Positions 33,236 through 41,636 of a stretch of 64,000 nucleotides of DNA are shown piece after piece. The notes beneath the pieces are model-generated. The model ran no database searches, was not told the origin of the DNA, and was given only the letters and a program-made list of their open reading frames with translations. The number at the start of each line of letters is the position of its first letter. Within the stretch, counting starts at the first letter, position 1. The position numbers and the translations under genes were made by a program. Source of the DNA: Streptomyces sp. TBY4 (GTDB taxonomy: Bacteria; Actinomycetota; Actinomycetes; Streptomycetales; Streptomycetaceae); the NCBI RefSeq assembly GCF_024213195.1, contig NZ_JANAVF010000007.1, positions 62,001 to 126,000 on the forward strand, in the 5' to 3' direction.

Positions 33236-34600
33236 CTACGCTCCCACACCTGCCGGGGCCGCTTCGGCCCGCGCGAGCATGTCCGCCCACATCTTCGGGA
33301 AGTCCGGCAGGGTCTTCGCGGTCGTCGCCACGTTCTCGATGAGCACGCCCTCCACCGCCAGGCCGATCACCGCGCCGGCCGTGGCCATCCGGTGGTCGTC
33401 GTACGTGTGGAAGGTGCCGCCGTGCAGCGCGCGCGGCCGGATCCGCAGACCGTCCGCGGTCTCCGTGACATCCCCGCCGAGCCCGTTGATCTCCTTGGTG
33501 AGCGCCGCCAGCCGGTCCGTCTCGTGCAGCCGCAGGTGCGCGACCCCGCGCAGCACGGACTCCGAGTCCGCCAGCGCCGCGACCGCCGCGATGCCCGGGG
33601 TGAGCTCCCCGACCTCGCCCAGGTCCACGTCGATGCCGTGGATCTTGCCGGTGCCGGTGAAGACCAGGCCCGCGTCCGTCAGCTCGCAGGAGCCGCCCAT
33701 CTCCGTGAAGATCCGGCGCAGCGCGTCACCGGGCTGCGTGGTGCGGCGCGGCCAGTCCGGGATGGTGACCGTGCCGCCGGTGATCAGGGCCGCCGCCAGG
33801 AAGGGCTGCGCGTTGGAGAGGTCCGGCTCCACGACCAGGTCGCGGCCGAGCAGGGCGCCGGGGGCGACCCGCCAGACGTTCTTCTCGCCGCCGGACTCGG
33901 GGGTGTCGACCTGGGCGCCCGCCGCGCGCAGCATCTCCACCGTCATCCGGATGTGCGGCATGGACGGCAGGTTGGTGCCCACGTGCCGGACCTCGACGCC
34001 CTGGTTGAAGCGCGGGGCGGAGAGCAGCAGTGCGGAGACGAACTGCGAGGAGTTGGTGGCGTCGATCTCCACGGTCCCGCCCTCCAGGGCCCCGCCGCCC
34101 TGGACGGTCAGCGGCAGCGCCCCGCGGCCGTCGTCGTCGATGCGGGCGCCGAGCGTGCGCAGCGCCGTGATGACCTGGCCGAGGGGGCGCTCGTAGGAGC
34201 GCGGGTCCCCGTCGAAGCGGATGTCGCCGGAGGCGAGGGTGGCGACGGGCGGCAGAAAGCGCATGACCGTGCCCGCGTTGCCGACGTCGACCGTGGCCGG
34301 GCCGTGCAGCGCGGCCGGGATGATCCGCCAGGCCTCGCCGACGGAGCCGGCCGAGCTGGAGGAGCTGGAGGAGACCGTCTCCTCGATGCCGACGCCCAGC
34401 GCGCGCAGCGCGTCGGACATCAGCTGGGAGTCGCGCGAACGCAGCGGGCGGCGCACCCAGCCCGGCTCGGAGGCGAGCGCGGCGAGGACGAGGGCGCGGT
34501 TGGTGACCGACTTGGACCCGGGCACGGTGACCGTGGCCTGGACGGCTGCGTCGGCGAGCGGGGCGGGCCAGAGGGCGGGGAGCGCGGGGGTCTCGGTCAT
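33236..34600 (-). CDS. aroA: 3-phosphoshikimate 1-carboxyvinyltransferase (EPSP synthase)
   Basis: A 454-residue EPSP synthase, step six of the shikimate pathway. Visible motifs are VPGSKSVTNRALVLAAL, GNAGTVMRFLPPVATL (the glyphosate-site region), SSQFVSALLLSAP, HETDRLAAL and TYDDHRMATAGA. A run of seven serines (SSSSSSS, about residues 78-84) is a low-complexity insertion in a surface loop. ATG 34600 begins MTETPALPALWPAPL. It is the first gene of the aroA-rsgA pair. Confidence 0.95.
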   Translation of the reverse strand: MTETPALPALWPAPLADAAVQATVTVPGSKSVTNRALVLAALASEPGWVRRPLRSRDSQLMSDALRALGVGIEETVSSSSSSSAGSVGEAWRIIPAALHGPATVDVGNAGTVMRFLPPVATLASGDIRFDGDPRSYERPLGQVITALRTLGARIDDDGRGALPLTVQGGGALEGGTVEIDATNSSQFVSALLLSAPRFNQGVEVRHVGTNLPSMPHIRMTVEMLRAAGAQVDTPESGGEKNVWRVAPGALLGRDLVVEPDLSNAQPFLAAALITGGTVTIPDWPRRTTQPGDALRRIFTEMGGSCELTDAGLVFTGTGKIHGIDVDLGEVGELTPGIAAVAALADSESVLRGVAHLRLHETDRLAALTKEINGLGGDVTETADGLRIRPRALHGGTFHTYDDHRMATAGAVIGLAVEGVLIENVATTAKTLPDFPKMWADMLARAEAAPAGVGA

Positions 34601-34721
34601 GGCCCCCACTTTAATGGCTTCCCATGGCCCCAGATCTTGATCGCCGGGGGAGTCTCGGCGGGCGGACACCTGCCGGGACGGGGCGCGGCTCGGCGGGCGG
34701 CCGGCCGGCGGCCGCCGCCGG

Positions 34722-35435
34722 TCAGAGGGCCAGCAGCCAGCGGCCGCCGCCGATCAGCGAGCACAGTGCCACGACGTGGAAGAGCAGCAGCCACACCACC
34801 GGGTGCACATGGGTGAGCCGTCCGAGCTGGTCCGCGTCGGAGTCGGGCGCTCCGCCGTGCCGGCGCTTCGCCCCCAGCTCGAAGACCGGCCGGACGCCGC
34901 CGAGGAGCAGGAACCACACCACGGCGTACGCGAAGACCGCCTGCACCTCCTCCGGGGCCAGCCAGGAGACCAGCACGAAGGTGGCGCCGGTGAGCAGCAC
35001 CGTCAGCAGCCCGTACGCGTTGCGGATCATCACCAGGACCGCCAGCAGCAGGGCGGTCGCCGCCCACAGCAGCAGGGTGATCCGGTGCGCCGAAAGCAGG
35101 GCCGCCCCGCCGAGACCGAGCAGGGAGGGCGCCGTGTAGCCGGCGGCGGCGGTGAGGACCATGCCGAGGCCGGTCGGCTTGCCGCGGCTGACGGTGACCC
35201 CGCTGGTGTCCGAGTGCAGCCGGATCCCGTCCAGGCTGCGGCCCGTCAGCAGCGCCAGCAGCCCGTGGCCGCCCTCGTGCGCGATGGTGATGGCGTTGCG
35301 CGACAGCCGCCACACCGGCCGCGGGCCCACCGCGACGAGCGCCGCCAGCCCGGTCGCGATCACCAGCCACTGGTCGGGCGCCGCCTGTATGCCGGTGAGC
35401 CGGTCCCACAGGCCGGCCGTGGTGCTGGTGTTCAT
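34722..35435 (-). CDS. M50B-like membrane metallopeptidase
   Basis: A 237-residue integral membrane protein with the zinc motif AHEGGHGLLALLTGR (HExxH) in the second helix and a second-ligand region near SDADQLGRLTHVHP. About six hydrophobic segments are present. M50B-type proteases of this short form perform intramembrane cleavage; the substrate is unknown. It is divergent from the SRAP gene with 79 bases between. Confidence 0.85.
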   Translation of the reverse strand: MNTSTTAGLWDRLTGIQAAPDQWLVIATGLAALVAVGPRPVWRLSRNAITIAHEGGHGLLALLTGRSLDGIRLHSDTSGVTVSRGKPTGLGMVLTAAAGYTAPSLLGLGGAALLSAHRITLLLWAATALLLAVLVMIRNAYGLLTVLLTGATFVLVSWLAPEEVQAVFAYAVVWFLLLGGVRPVFELGAKRRHGGAPDSDADQLGRLTHVHPVVWLLLFHVVALCSLIGGGRWLLAL

Positions 35436-35514
35436 GAGGTGGCGGACTCCTTGTCGTGGCGATCAGGGGGCACCTCCCAGCGTTAGCTGGGGGCGACATG
35501 GCAGTGTGGCAGCC

Positions 35515-36330
35515 ATGTGCGGAAGGTATGCGGCCAGTCGTGGGCCGGAGGAGCTGGCCGAGGTCTTCGGGGTGGAGCGGTGGGAGCCGGAGGAGGTGCT
35601 GGCACCCGACTGGAACGTGGCTCCGACGAAGGAGGTCCACGTCGTCCTCGACCGTCCTCTGAAAGACGCGCCGAGCAGGCGTCCGGTTCGCCAGCTGAGG
35701 GTCCTGAAATGGGGACTGGTCCCGTCCTGGGCGCAGAACCCCGACGGCGCCGCCCGGATGATCAACGCCCGGTCCGAGACGATCGCCGAGAAGCCCTCCT
35801 TCCGCCGCCCCTTCGCGCAGCGCCGCTGCATCATCCCGGCGGACGGCTACTACGAGTGGGTCACCGCCCACGACGAGCGGCAGCTGGAGGTCGAGGGGAA
35901 GAAGAAGCGGGCGCGCAAGCAGCCCTACTTCGTCCTCCCCTCCGACGGCTCCGTCTTCGCCATGGCCGGGATATACGAGTTCTGGCGCGACCGGACCCTG
36001 CCCGACGAGCACCCGCTCGCCTGGTGGGCGACCTGCTCCGTGATCACCGCCGAGGCCGAGACCGGTCCGCTCGGCGTCGCCCCCGCCGAGGGCCCGCGCT
36101 CGCTCGCCGACATCCACCCCCGGATGCCGCTGATGCTCACCCCCGACCGGTGGGACGCCTGGCTGGACCCGGCGCGGACCGACCCCGACGAGCTGCAGGC
36201 CCTGCTGGCCCCGCCGCCCGGCGGGCTGATGCGCGCCTATCCGGTGTCCACGGCCGCCAGCAACGTCCGCAACAACGGCCCCGAACTGCTGGCGGAGCTG
36301 GAGGGTCCGGAGGAGGGCACGCTCTTCTGA
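35515..36330 (+). CDS. SRAP domain protein (YedK/HMCES type)
   Basis: A 271-residue SOS response-associated peptidase family protein. Cys2 (MCGRYAASRG) is the residue that forms the thiazolidine crosslink with abasic sites in single-stranded DNA; further family motifs are WGLVPSWAQ, MINARSETIAEKPSFR, RRCIIPADGYYEW and HPRMPLML. Met1 must be removed for activity, which fits the ATG at 35515 immediately before Cys. A basic insertion (GKKKRARKQ, about residues 128-136) is present. Confidence 0.93.
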   Translation: MCGRYAASRGPEELAEVFGVERWEPEEVLAPDWNVAPTKEVHVVLDRPLKDAPSRRPVRQLRVLKWGLVPSWAQNPDGAARMINARSETIAEKPSFRRPFAQRRCIIPADGYYEWVTAHDERQLEVEGKKKRARKQPYFVLPSDGSVFAMAGIYEFWRDRTLPDEHPLAWWATCSVITAEAETGPLGVAPAEGPRSLADIHPRMPLMLTPDRWDAWLDPARTDPDELQALLAPPPGGLMRAYPVSTAASNVRNNGPELLAELEGPEEGTLF

Positions 36331-36345
36331 CGGCATGATCGGTCC

Positions 36346-37017
36346 ATGAGCAGCACGCGCACCGAGCCCACCGAGACCATCGACACCCCGGCGGGCGAGG
36401 CCCGCATCACCTGGTACCCGGCCCCGGCGGGCAGGGCCCGCCTGGTGCTCGCCCTGGGGCACGGAGCCGGGGGCGGGATCGAGGCCCGGGACCTGCAGGC
36501 CCTGGCCGCCACCCTGCCCGCCCTGGGGATCACCGTGGCGCTGGCCGAGCAGCCCTGGCGGGTCGCCGGGAAGAAGGTCGCCGCCGCGCCCAAGGTGCTG
36601 GACGTCGGCTGGACCGGCCTGTGGCCCGCCTTCGCCGCGCCCGGTCTGCCCGTCGTCGCGGGCGGTCGCAGCGCCGGGGCCCGGGTGGCCTGCCGCACCG
36701 CCGCGGAGCTGGGCGCGGCCGGGGTGCTCGCGCTGGCCTTCCCGCTGCACCCGCCGGGCCGGCCGGAGCGGTCCCGGGCCGAGGAGCTGCTGGGCGCCGG
36801 GCTGCCGGTGCTGGTGGTCCAGGGCGGCCGCGACGCCTTCGGGCGGCCGGAGGAGTTCCCGGAGCGGGGAGCGCGCGGAGCCTCGTACGAGCTGGTGGAG
36901 GTGGAGGGCGGGGACCACGGCTTCGCGGTGCCGAAGCGGACCGGTCCCACCCAGGAGGAGGCCCTGGAGGTGATCACCGGGGCGGTGGCGGGATGGCTCG
37001 GGCGGCTTCCGGTGTGA
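36346..37017 (+). CDS. Alpha/beta hydrolase (KANL3/Tex30-like dienelactone hydrolase family)
   Basis: A 223-residue alpha/beta hydrolase. The nucleophile elbow is GGRSAGARVA, the acid is Asp in VQGGRDAFGRPEEF, and the catalytic His is in GGDHGFAVPKR; ALGHGAGGGIEARDL forms the oxyanion loop. The PRRERSRAEELL-like segment LHPPGRPERSRAEELL is typical of this branch. The substrate is unknown. It begins 15 bases after the SRAP gene, so the two are probably cotranscribed. Confidence 0.85.
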   Translation: MSSTRTEPTETIDTPAGEARITWYPAPAGRARLVLALGHGAGGGIEARDLQALAATLPALGITVALAEQPWRVAGKKVAAAPKVLDVGWTGLWPAFAAPGLPVVAGGRSAGARVACRTAAELGAAGVLALAFPLHPPGRPERSRAEELLGAGLPVLVVQGGRDAFGRPEEFPERGARGASYELVEVEGGDHGFAVPKRTGPTQEEALEVITGAVAGWLGRLPV

Positions 37018-37068
37018 CCTTTGTCCCGGCTCCCGCGTGACTTCGGTCCGCAAACCGCGCCCGGCGGG

Positions 37069-37094
37069 GGAATGTGCCGCGGCGGCCTTCTGTT
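37069..37094 (+). promoter_or_regulatory. Sigma-R-dependent promoter of sigR (autoregulatory)
   Basis: GGAAT (37069-37073), an 18-base spacer, GTT (37092-37094). This is the same exact consensus as at mrx1. It lies upstream of the first in-frame start (37143), so its transcript would encode the longer sigma-R' form, as described for S. coelicolor. Confidence 0.85.
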
Positions 37095-37142
37095 GTCCCG
37101 GATGTCGGTACGTAAGGGAAGACGTCGGAGGAGAGGCAACGC

Positions 37143-37952
37143 ATGACCCAGGTCATCAGCCAGAACCGTCCGCAGGCCGCTGACCTGGACTGGACAGTGC
37201 TGCCCGCGCCCAAGCGCGGCACGGTTCGGGCGGCGGGCGACCGGGATGGTCGACTATTCTCCGATTCGAGCGGGTCCGCATTCGGAGTCGCCACGCAGTC
37301 GGAGGAGGTGGGTCCTGTCGCCGGGACCGACGAAGGCCACGCGGAGGAGACGACCCCGGAGCGCAACGCGCGCTTCGAGAGGGACGCCCTCGGCTACCTC
37401 GACCAGATGTACTCGGCCGCCCTGCGCATGACGCGCAATCCGGCCGACGCCGAGGACCTGGTCCAGGAGACGTACGCGAAGGCGTACGCGTCCTTCCACC
37501 AGTTCCGCGAGGGCACCAACCTGAAGGCGTGGCTGTACCGCATTCTGACCAACACCTTCATCAACTCCTACCGCAAGAAGCAGCGCGAACCCCAGCGCAG
37601 CGCGGCGGAGGAGATCGAGGACTGGCAGCTGGCGCGAGCCGAGTCGCACATGTCGACGGGACTGCGTTCCGCCGAGTCGCAGGCTCTCGATCACCTGCCC
37701 GATTCGGATGTGAAGGAAGCGCTCCAGGCCATTCCGGAGGAGTTCCGCATCGCGGTCTATCTTGCCGACGTAGAGGGCTTTGCGTACAAGGAGATCGCGG
37801 ACATCATGGGTACACCCATCGGTACGGTCATGTCGCGACTGCACCGTGGCCGCCGTCAACTCCGTGGAATGCTTGAGGACTACGCCCGTGAGCGCGGGCT
37901 CGTCCCGGCCGGCGCGGGAGAGTCGAACGACCTGAAAGGCTCGGGCTCATGA
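37143..37952 (+). CDS. sigR: ECF sigma factor SigR with long (SigR') and short start
   Basis: A sigma-70 group 4 factor. Region 2 is LDQMYSAALRMTRNPADAED and FREGTNLKAWLYRILTNTFI; region 4 is VYLADVEGFAYKEIADIMGT and GTVMSRLHRGRRQL. It drives thiol-oxidative stress genes. ATG 37143 gives 269 residues; GTG 37308 (MGPVAGTDEGH, GGAGGAG adjacent) gives 214. The difference is exactly 55 codons, the extension reported for the unstable S. coelicolor sigma-R'. The rsrA start overlaps the stop (ATGA). A -10-like TATTCT at 37255-37260 could serve the short form. Confidence 0.95.
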   Translation: MTQVISQNRPQAADLDWTVLPAPKRGTVRAAGDRDGRLFSDSSGSAFGVATQSEEVGPVAGTDEGHAEETTPERNARFERDALGYLDQMYSAALRMTRNPADAEDLVQETYAKAYASFHQFREGTNLKAWLYRILTNTFINSYRKKQREPQRSAAEEIEDWQLARAESHMSTGLRSAESQALDHLPDSDVKEALQAIPEEFRIAVYLADVEGFAYKEIADIMGTPIGTVMSRLHRGRRQLRGMLEDYARERGLVPAGAGESNDLKGSGS

Positions 37953-38290
37953 GCTGCGGAGATGCGCACGAGACGGAGTGCTCCGAGGTCCTGGACCACC
38001 TTTATGAGTTCCTGGACCAGGAGATGCCCGACAGCGACTGCACGAAGTTCGAGGCGCACTTCGGCGAGTGCAATCCCTGTCTGGAGAAGTACGGCCTGGA
38101 ACAGGCCGTGAAGAAGCTGGTCAAGCGCTGCTGCGGATCGGACGACGTACCGACCGACCTGCGGTCGAAGGTGATGGGACGGATCGAGCTGATCCGTTCG
38201 GGGCAGGCCGTGCCCGATCATGACATTACGGCCGCGCCTCCCGAGCCGGTTGTCGCCGTCGAGCCGATCCCGGGATCAGCGACGAGCTGA
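37949..38290 (+). CDS. rsrA: Redox-sensing zinc anti-sigma factor RsrA
   Basis: A 113-residue ZAS-family anti-sigma factor that holds SigR inactive under reducing conditions. The key residues are conserved: Cys3, His7, Cys11, Cys31, His37, Cys41 and Cys44 (HFGECNPC), plus Cys61-Cys62. Oxidation forms a disulfide among the zinc ligands, releasing zinc and SigR. The start is coupled to sigR by ATGA overlap, giving stoichiometric synthesis. A Pro/Val-rich tail follows the folded part. Confidence 0.96.
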   Translation: MSCGDAHETECSEVLDHLYEFLDQEMPDSDCTKFEAHFGECNPCLEKYGLEQAVKKLVKRCCGSDDVPTDLRSKVMGRIELIRSGQAVPDHDITAAPPEPVVAVEPIPGSATS

Positions 38291-38351
38291 AAGCTGAAAA
38301 TCGGCCAAGTTCGCCGATGAAGTAGTCCCCGATTGAACAATCTCGAACAGC

Positions 38352-38400
38352 CGCCCCCGGAAGGGCACTTCCTTCACTCGAAGGTGGTAATCCGGGGGCG
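38352..38400. terminator. Probable terminator hairpin after sigR-rsrA
   Basis: CGCCCCCGGA (38352-38361) pairs with TCCGGGGGCG (38391-38400) around a 29-base loop that can itself fold. It lies 62 bases beyond rsrA and before the promoter region of the HD-GYP gene. Confidence 0.5.
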
Positions 38401-38517
38401 TCCGCATGGCCCAATGCAAAAATGTGGCCCACCTCGCTCCCGGCCCCACTTATTCTCCCCATTCGGTACTGGTTTGATTCGTACCTGACTTGCACGGCTC
38501 AGGGGGAGGAGAGCGCC

Positions 38518-40263
38518 ATGCGGGTACTTCCGCCGTTGGCGCGCGCCTACGTCCTGTGCGCCGCCCTCGCCGCCCTCGCGTGCGTCGCCCCGGCCTTCGT
38601 CCCGGGCCTCACCGGTTCCGCCGTCCCGTGGCCCTCCGTCGGCCTGCTCGCCGTGCTCTACCTCGGGTGCGAACTCGTCAAGGTCTGCCCGCTCATGGGC
38701 CACCGGGTCCCCGACGGGCTCGGCTCCTTCTTCCCGGTGGTGCTGGCCGCCGTGTTCCTCCTGCCGCCGGCCGCCGCCGCCCTCGTCGCCCTGCCCGGCG
38801 CGCTCGCCGGGACCGTGACGGCCCGGCCCGCCTGGGTGCGGCGCCTCTGGCACGGGGCGCAGCAGTCCATAGCCGCCTGGACCGCCGGGCAGGTCTACGG
38901 ACTGCTGGGCGGGCCCCGGGCCCTGGGCACCGGCTCCTTCGGCGGGACCGGGCCGACGGGCCCGGACGGGGCCGCGGAGGCGGTGGGCGGGGCCGTGGGG
39001 CCCGCCGCCTGGGTCGCCGACTTCCCGTACGTGATGCTCCCCGCCGCCGCCGCGGCCGTCGCCTTCTGCCTGGTGCTGACCGCCCTCGACGGCCTCATCC
39101 TGGCCGCCGCCGAAGGCAGGCCCGCCGTCACCGCCTGGCGGGGGCTCGCCACCCGGTCCCTCGCCCCGCACTGCGTGCACGGCCTCGCCGGGCTGATGAT
39201 GGCCGTCATGTGGCGCAGCCCCTACGGACTCCCGGCCGCGCTGCTCGTCATGCTGCCGATGTACATCTCCTGCTGGGTCTTCGCCCAGTACCACCGCGAG
39301 CGCGCCGCCCACCAGGCCACCATCCGGGCGCTGGTCCAGGCCGTCGACATCAAGGACCGCTACACGCGCGGCCACAGCGAGCGGGTCGGGCAGGCCTCGG
39401 CGATGATCGCCCGCGAGCTCGGCATGGGCGAGGAACGCCTCGAAGTCGTCCGCATCGCCGGGATCCTGCACGACGTGGGCAAGCTCGGCGTCCCGACCCG
39501 GCTGCTGCGCAAGGACGGACCGCTGACCCCCGAAGAGCGCAGGATCATCGAACTCCACCCCGAGTACGGACACGAGATGGTGCGCGGCATCGGCTTCCTG
39601 GGAGAGGCCCGCGCGGCGATCCTGCACCACCACGAGCGGGTGGACGGCTCCGGCTACCCCTACGGGCTGACCGGGGAACAGATCCCTGTGCTCGCCCGGG
39701 TCGTGGCGGTCGCCGACGCCTTCGACGCGATGACCTCGACCCGGTCCTACAGCCGGGCCCGGCCGGTGCCCGTGGCCCTGGCCGAGCTGGAGCGGTGCGC
39801 CGGGGCGCAGTTCGACCCGGACATGGTGCGGGCCCTGGTCGACGCGATCGGGCGGCAGGGCTGGCATCCGAAGGTGACCTCGGACGACGACCTCCAGGTG
39901 ATCCCGTCCGGCGCGGCCGGTGCGCCCGCCGCCGATGGGTCCGCGGCCGGTCTGCCTGCCGCCGGTGTGCCCGTCGCCGGTCCGTCTGCCGCCGGTGTGC
40001 CCGCAGCCGGGGCTCAGGAGGCTGTACGGGAGCCCGTGCCCGCCGGTGCCGCGCTGACCGGGCTGCCCGCGCAGGCCGCGCCGCCGGGAGCCGCGCCCCA
40101 GGCCCGCGGGGCCGGGAGCCGGCTGCCCGCCGCCGCGGACCCGGCGGGGGACCCCTGCCACTGCGTACCCGGGCCCGCCCCCGCCGAGTCCGCGGCGGCG
40201 GGCGGGGAGGCGCCGGGAGTCCCGGGGCCCCCGTCCGCGCCCTCGGCGGGAGCCACGGCGTGA
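38518..40263 (+). CDS. Membrane HD-GYP domain protein
   Basis: A 581-residue protein: about eight hydrophobic segments (1-260) resembling a MASE-type sensor, then an HD-GYP domain (about 275-450) with RGHSERVGQAS, ILHDVGKLGVP and HHHERVDGSGYPYGL. All metal ligands and the GYP motif are intact, so cyclic-di-nucleotide phosphodiesterase activity is plausible. The C-terminal 130 residues are low-complexity, with a repeating AAGVPVAGPSAAGVPAAG pattern. ATG 38518 has GGGGAGGAG upstream. Its stop overlaps the start of the next HD protein (GTGA). Confidence 0.88.
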   Translation: MRVLPPLARAYVLCAALAALACVAPAFVPGLTGSAVPWPSVGLLAVLYLGCELVKVCPLMGHRVPDGLGSFFPVVLAAVFLLPPAAAALVALPGALAGTVTARPAWVRRLWHGAQQSIAAWTAGQVYGLLGGPRALGTGSFGGTGPTGPDGAAEAVGGAVGPAAWVADFPYVMLPAAAAAVAFCLVLTALDGLILAAAEGRPAVTAWRGLATRSLAPHCVHGLAGLMMAVMWRSPYGLPAALLVMLPMYISCWVFAQYHRERAAHQATIRALVQAVDIKDRYTRGHSERVGQASAMIARELGMGEERLEVVRIAGILHDVGKLGVPTRLLRKDGPLTPEERRIIELHPEYGHEMVRGIGFLGEARAAILHHHERVDGSGYPYGLTGEQIPVLARVVAVADAFDAMTSTRSYSRARPVPVALAELERCAGAQFDPDMVRALVDAIGRQGWHPKVTSDDDLQVIPSGAAGAPAADGSAAGLPAAGVPVAGPSAAGVPAAGAQEAVREPVPAGAALTGLPAQAAPPGAAPQARGAGSRLPAAADPAGDPCHCVPGPAPAESAAAGGEAPGVPGPPSAPSAGATA

Positions 40264-41519
40264 GGGGCTGGGCCGTCGGCGTCGTGCGCGGGGCCGCCTT
40301 CGCGCTGACCGCGGCCGCCCTCGGGCACACCGTGTGGAACGGCCTCATGGAGCCCGGCATCGCCCTCGCCTTCGGCACCCTGATCACCATCGGCGAGCTC
40401 GCCCGCCGGGACAGCGGCGACGCCGCCCGTCAGCAGCCCGCGCCGCTCGGATCCGCGGGGGCGCTCGCGTACGCCCTGCTCGGGCAGAACGCCGGAGCCC
40501 CCACCCACCACGGGGTCCTGCAGATCGTCGCCGTGGTGGTCACCGCCGCGCTCCTCGGGATCGTCCCGCACATCGCCCGGGGCCGCGGCCCCGCCCTCGA
40601 CCACCTGGCCCGCCGGGTCCTCACCGTCACCTTCGCCGCCGTCTGCTTCCAGCCGCTCTACAACTCCGGGCAGCTGGAGCACTGGGTCGGCCAGGGCCCG
40701 TACCTCGTGGTCTTCCTGGTCCTCCTCCTCGGGCTCACGGCCCTGTGCGACGCCGTCCTCGGCGCCGCCCTCGCCGGGGCCCGGACCGGCTGGCCGTTCG
40801 CCCCGCTGCTCCGCGACGAGCTCCGCGCCCAGCTGGGCATCGGCTCCGCGATCTGCGCCACGGGCGTGGTGATGGCCCTCGGGGTCGCCGTCGCCGGACT
40901 GTGGGCGGTGCCCGTCTTCAGCGTGCCGCTGCTCCTGACCCAGATGTCCTTCCACCGGATCACCGCCATCCGCACCACCTACCGCCAGACCATCACCTCC
41001 CTCGCCCGCGCCACCGAGATCGCCGGCTACACCCGGCCCGGCCACTCCCGCCGGGTCGCCGCGCTCAGCGTCGCCGTGGGCCGGGAGCTGGGCCTCTCGG
41101 AGCGGGAGCTCACGGTGCTGGAGTACGCCGCCCTCATGCACGACATCGGGCAGCTCTCCCTCGTCGACCCGGTCCCGGCCGGGGCCACCGCCGAGCTGCC
41201 CGAGGCCGAGGCCCGCCGGATCGCCGGGCTCGGCGGGGAGGTGGCCCGCCAGACGGGGGTCCCGGCCGAGGTCGCGGTGGTGGTGGAGCTGCAGGCGGAC
41301 CCGTACCGCGACCAGCCCGTCGCCGCCCGGATCGTGCGCGCGGTCAACGCGTACGACGATCTCGCCGGCGGTGCCCGTCACCCGGGCGGCTCATTGGAGG
41401 CCCTGGAACGGCTGCGGCTGGGGACCGGGCGCGACTACCAGCCGGAAGTCGTGGAGTGTCTCGCCAGGGTGCTCGCCCGGGGCGGACGTGCCAGAGTCGT
41501 ACCCGTCCCGCCTGGGTAA
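40260..41519 (+). CDS. Membrane HD-domain protein with degenerate GYP site
   Basis: A 419-residue partner of the preceding protein. Seven or more hydrophobic segments precede an HD domain with HSRRVAALSVAVGREL and LMHDIGQLSLVDP. The HDxGK lysine is Gln, and the HHExxDGxGYP segment is missing (VVVELQADPYRDQP at that place). Catalysis is therefore doubtful; a regulatory or heterodimer role is more likely. GTG 40260 overlaps the upstream stop, so the two are made together. Confidence 0.85.
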   Translation: MRGWAVGVVRGAAFALTAAALGHTVWNGLMEPGIALAFGTLITIGELARRDSGDAARQQPAPLGSAGALAYALLGQNAGAPTHHGVLQIVAVVVTAALLGIVPHIARGRGPALDHLARRVLTVTFAAVCFQPLYNSGQLEHWVGQGPYLVVFLVLLLGLTALCDAVLGAALAGARTGWPFAPLLRDELRAQLGIGSAICATGVVMALGVAVAGLWAVPVFSVPLLLTQMSFHRITAIRTTYRQTITSLARATEIAGYTRPGHSRRVAALSVAVGRELGLSERELTVLEYAALMHDIGQLSLVDPVPAGATAELPEAEARRIAGLGGEVARQTGVPAEVAVVVELQADPYRDQPVAARIVRAVNAYDDLAGGARHPGGSLEALERLRLGTGRDYQPEVVECLARVLARGGRARVVPVPPG

Positions 41520-41636
41520 CCCATGGGTAATGAGCGGCCGTCCGAGTGGGCATGGTTGGATGCCAGTGAGAGTGTTCGCAGCAGGATTGTTCGCAGCAGG
41601 CGTGTCCCGAGCAAGAGTGTCCGGCAGGCGGGAATC

